From Epiperipatus broadwayi (Eukaryota; Onychophora; Udeonychophora; Euonychophora; Peripatidae): 64,000 nucleotides of DNA. The stretch lies in assembly GCA_028023455.1 (NCBI GenBank), contig JAQFVV010000032.1, positions 4,622,392-4,686,391 of the forward strand, written 5' to 3'. A program made the translations under genes and the position numbers. Under the pieces are notes generated by a model. It was given only the letters and a program-made list of their open reading frames with translations. It ran no database searches and was not told the origin of the DNA. This document shows, piece after piece, positions 60,105-64,000 of the stretch (its first letter is position 1; the number at the start of each line of letters is the position of its first letter).

Positions 60105-61860
60105 ATACTACACAGTATCTATACATAATCACCCAACATCAAATTCTATGAGACAGCAGGGAGATACTCTTACTGGTGCACTGTTTCTTGATTATTTGCA
60201 GTTAATCTTCATTCACCAATTGTTCATTATAGCCTGAATTAAGCAACCAGCAATATAAATTCTAAAAATTAGATTTCATCTAAAGATGTATTGATGATAC
60301 ATAATGTATTCTTATTACCATTTTTTACAATTACTAAAGGAAATATAGTTACCTTTGATTTCTTTAGTGATCTTATAAAGGACATTCTGACTTTCTATTT
60401 GTCTGGTATTTTTATTGTTTTTTTATAAAGTATTCATTACTTTTCATTTTTTTAAATATAAGTTGGGAATGGTAAAAGTTTCCAATAAATTAGATTAAAT
60501 TAAGCAAGCACTTTTATTTAGAGCATTATAATAACTAATTTTGAATTATGATGCAAAGCTGGAATACTAAATTAAAAATAATATACTTATTTACAAATAA
60601 GCCAGAGTTTTTGGGTGGAAAAGGGAGAGGTGAAATTATAAGAAAATATTTTAAAAGAACGTGAGTAGATGGATATAAAATGAAATTTATGCTATCATTT
60701 AAAAATTATATTAGATTAAACAAAAATTATTGACATGTCATCATAAATAAAATGAGATATTATTTGGCTGTATTTTAAAAAATAAATAGGGTAGAAAGTG
60801 TTAGAATTTATTGGGTTTAAAAAAAAAATATGGATTTAGACGTGATTGAATAGAAAAATATAGCTGGAAAATATCGTAGAAAGAATTATATCACTTATGA
60901 AATTAACATTATGTTAATTTATATATGCTTATAAAATTTTACTTTCTCTTGGCATTTTAATCAAATTAAACTAGTATCTAGTGTTAATTATCTTCTTTTT
61001 CTAAGTGCAGCCTACCTCTAATTAAATGTTTCTTAATGTTTATTCACAAAATTTATTAATAATAAAAATTAATTTTATCCAAATATATTACTCAAACTCT
61101 AATAAGTAATGATAAAACAGTTTTCAAGTAACCACATTAGGGCAGTGGTTTTCACTAGTTTCTTACAAAGAAACAATCAAAAACAAAACATTAACTTAAG
61201 TAGGAGTGAAAGTTTCAACATTTTGTCATCCTTGTTTATGATAATCCTTTAACTAAAAATAGCTGGTTATTCATTCATTGGTCATTATTGGATGTCTCTC
61301 TAGGTTGACTGTGAACCAGCTACTGGAAAGAAAAATTCTATACCTGATCATGTTTTCTGGTCTAGATTGGAACTGCAGTTTTTTGACAAATAGTTTGTTG
61401 ATCATCTATAACCTTATATTAGTATTACATTCAAAATAGTATTACCGATGATGATTAGATTACTTCATAATAAAATTTTAATAAAAGAAAATTGTGGATC
61501 TACGAAGGTTTATAAGAATTGATATATATTGTCATTTATTTATTTAATATTATGGCTATAATCACAGTCTTTTGTAAAAGTAAATATGTATTTTTCATTG
61601 CTCTGTGTGCATGCTGATGTTAAACATCGATTTTCATTTGTATTAATTCTCAATTGATCTTACAATTTGTGTTATATTAACTTTGTTTGAGAGCTATACC
61701 ACAATTTGTCACTGTGTAAAAATGCATAATCTTACTTAGACAACTTTTCTATGATAATTGTATATTATTACTTTGTATTGTTAATTATAAATTTATTAAA
61801 TGCACATTGATTATGTAAGTAATATTTACTGAGGCTATAACCTCGATAATATGCATATAA
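60105..61860. other. AT-rich DNA, no feature seen
   Basis: No exon or repeat recognised. Confidence 0.5.
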
Positions 61861-61861
61861 A

Positions 61862-62070
61862 ATATGATAGTAGGGACCTCTATATGTGTTTTAACCACAA
61901 GCTTATGCTATGGAAGAAAAGAGGAATAGCTTCACGCTCACAGATCTAACCACTTCAGCTTCACCTATTTAAATATAAAGTAGGTTGAAGTAATAAAGAA
62001 GGGTTCCCCTCTTTTCTTCCATAGTGAAATCTTGTGGTTAAAACACCTGTAGAGGTCCCTACTATCGTAT
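61862..62070. repeat. Imperfect palindrome (foldback H)
   Basis: Left ATATGATAGTAGGGACCTCT and TATGGAAGAAAAGAGGAA pair with right CCCCTCTTTTCTTCCATA and AGAGGTCCCTACTATCGTAT. Arms are about 75 bases with a roughly 60-base centre. Confidence 0.85.
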
Positions 62071-62900
62071 TTGTATTGTTAAATAGAATATTCAGCAATC
62101 AGTGAAGTTTTTTTTTTTTTTAATTTACCATCATGATTGAAGAAAATTACAATATTTTTATAATAATATTTAATATGTCTATATTTAGTCTCAATGCTTT
62201 AAATATCTTTTCTTACATCCTAATTGTATGCAAAATTGGATTATGATATAATACAACATTAGTGTGTTTTATATCCATATTTATTCTCAATTTTCTTTAT
62301 ATAAACAACTACATAATGTACATAAAAATAAAGTTTAATTCATTTGTATTTATGATAATATTTAGATAATGCAAAAGTGCTATATTGAAATTATTTTATA
62401 GAAAATAAGTTCATGTGCCATTCCTTGTATTTTATAGAACATTGATTTCTAAATAGAGCCATTAAATAATCGGTAATAAAATTTAAAACTTTAATAAATA
62501 AAAAAACAATTTGACTTCTGTCAAAAGATACAGCCAGTTATATCAAATAGATAAAGTCTATTCTTATTTTTAATAGTAAATATTTTATTATTAAAACTAG
62601 TGAATAATAATTTTTTGTATTTGCTAAAACTATATTGTAATATCTATGCAAATTCCTCATCTAATATAAATAAAAACAAACTTTATGCTTTTTCTAATTA
62701 TAAAAAGCTCGAGATTAATGCCACAAAAAAGCAAAATTTAATTGTTATAAAATGGTATATTTTGTAACATGAGAGATCATTGTTCATCTATGTGATCGTT
62801 AAAATAAATTTTTGTTGTTTTTTTTGCTTTGTAAAATGTTTTTATATATTTCATAATAAAAAGATTGATAATTTGAAGGTATATTGAAAAGATTGAATGT
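62071..62900. other. AT-rich DNA, no feature seen
   Basis: No exon or repeat recognised. Confidence 0.5.
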
Positions 62901-62909
62901 TACTTGTAA

Positions 62910-63180
62910 GTATCATCATCATCTTCAAACCATCTCCGATCTTCAGCTTTTCTTCTCCACATGACCTCTGCACACTTTCTTATTTCATCCATCAATCTCA
63001 CATGTGGTCTTTTTCTGAGTCTTTTACAATCTCTTGGAATCCAGTTTAAGATTTCAATTGTCCATCTATTATCATCTCTTCTAGCAATATGTCCAGCCCA
63101 ACTCCACTTCAGTCTTTTAATTTTGTCAATGTAGTCAGTAACACCTGTTTGTTCTCTTACCTATATATTGCGTTTTTGAA
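62910..63180 (-). mobile_element. RTE-like LINE 3' end, minus strand
   Basis: Read on the minus strand from 63172: VREQTGVT, LKWSWAGHIARRDDNRWTIE, ILNWIPRDCKR, KRPHVRLMDEIRKCAEVMWR then RKAEDRRWFED. This is the same C-terminal region as the copy at 6.37-6.63 kb and very similar at protein level. It ends in an ATC/GAT tail (62916-62927). Only about 260 bases remain, 5'-truncated. This is one of the youngest RTE-like fragments here. Confidence 0.85.
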
Positions 63181-64000
63181 GAGCATTAATAATATCATTC
63201 AAAAATTGGAAACTAGATAATAAAAATAATCATCGATTTCTATCAGAATCACGAAAGTAAAATCAATGAGAATTTTTTTTTTTTTTTATCTTTTTAATAT
63301 TTGCAGCAACCTTCAATTCAAGCGAAATCTTAGTAATGATAACAATAAATCGTCAAAGTTTCGGAAAATGGTATTGTTTTTAAAATTGATTAATATGAAT
63401 AAAAATTATTATTCAATAATAATATTGATTAATGTGAATAAAAATTATTCAATAATAATATTATTTGATCATTAGTAAAGATATCTAATTTCAAAGTTTT
63501 CAGTATTTTGCATTGTGGAAGTGATTGTGAAAAGAGAACAATTAAAAAGATCGTGTTAATTCATATAAAATATTATGACTTGGTTAATTAATCTTCACTT
63601 ATGTAGTTATTATAATTAGACTCTACATAATCATGAGTAGAATTTCAATTTAAGTTTTATTTAAAATTATTAATGATGACCAAAGAATTAAAATGTTTAA
63701 AGCTAGCTTAAGAAAAAAAAATGTAGGCCACAGTATGTAAATTTAAAAAAAAAAAATAGTAAAATAAAATAAAAAAAGGGGTCTTAAAATTAAGAGAAGC
63801 AAGAAAAAATTTTAATTTTTTTTTTTTTTTGAATGATAGCTTAAGATGAATAGGGTGAGATATGCTTAAAAATATTTTCAACTATTACTAATTTTTACTG
63901 CAAGATAAAAGACTTCCTGTTTATTTCATTTTCCTCAGTCTATAATTTTATTTCTCTATTTCGCTGTAATAAACTTTTACATCTCATCCTTTTATCCCAT
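63181..64000. other. AT-rich DNA, no gene seen
   Basis: Contains an imperfect tandem pair of about 40 bases at 63385-63460 (ATTGATTAATATGAATAAAA type) and long A/T runs. The open frame over it is low-complexity. Confidence 0.5.

Noticed and set aside
60028-60237. 69-codon open frame starting in the right arm of a palindrome
   Set aside because: No family likeness and the start lies inside the inverted repeat.

Overview
This is a window of a strongly AT-rich animal nuclear genome. The signs are interrupted coding exons with splice sites in matching phase, tRNA-derived SINEs with A-tails and target-site duplications, LINEs, Penelope-like elements, hAT transposon relics and many (TA)n tracts. 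Nothing looks prokaryotic or organellar. The species cannot be fixed from sequence alone; an invertebrate, perhaps a lophotrochozoan, is a guess. Genes: the only convincing host gene lies on the + strand. Four exons (16891-17009, 31199-31457, 32701-32811, 48385-48534) form one phase-consistent chain with introns of 1 to 15 kb. The protein part is Ser/Thr/Pro/Gln-rich, has a Lys/Arg-rich patch and a short piece like a homeodomain recognition helix. I read it as the C-terminal half of a transcription factor, possibly Pax2/5/8- or POU-like. First and last exons are not seen. A possible further homeodomain-like exon at 30837-30958 carries an in-frame stop. Layout: 1-5.7 kb is mostly plain AT-rich DNA with one SINE-like unit and a long TA tract. 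5.7-6.65 kb is an RTE-like LINE tail. 8.3-9.9 kb is a large palindrome of Penelope-like GIY-YIG endonuclease relics. 16.3-25.6 kb is a dense repeat zone (Penelope relic, LTR-like insertion, long RTE-like LINE, a second LINE on the minus strand, a four-copy foldback). 30.1-33.3 kb holds a young SINE and the exon cluster with CpG-rich intronic DNA. 35-46.7 kb is intron filled with LINE relics and foldbacks. 48-56.1 kb holds the last exon seen, a perfect-TIR hAT MITE, a Penelope relic and an hAT transposase relic. 58-63.2 kb holds more palindromes and an RTE-like tail. Most interesting signal: three different repeat families (24.4-25.6 kb; 44.6 and 45.2 kb; 46.5 and 58.2 kb) each carry what looks like a type I hammerhead ribozyme. 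Each has a CUGANGA box, a helix II hairpin, a GAAA box, a very short helix III and a closing helix I. Every copy here is damaged, but the copies complement one another. Hammerheads are known from Penelope-like elements and retrozymes, and Penelope-type GIY-YIG relics occur in the same window. Many of these families are arranged head-to-head, so long intronic RNA hairpins are expected.
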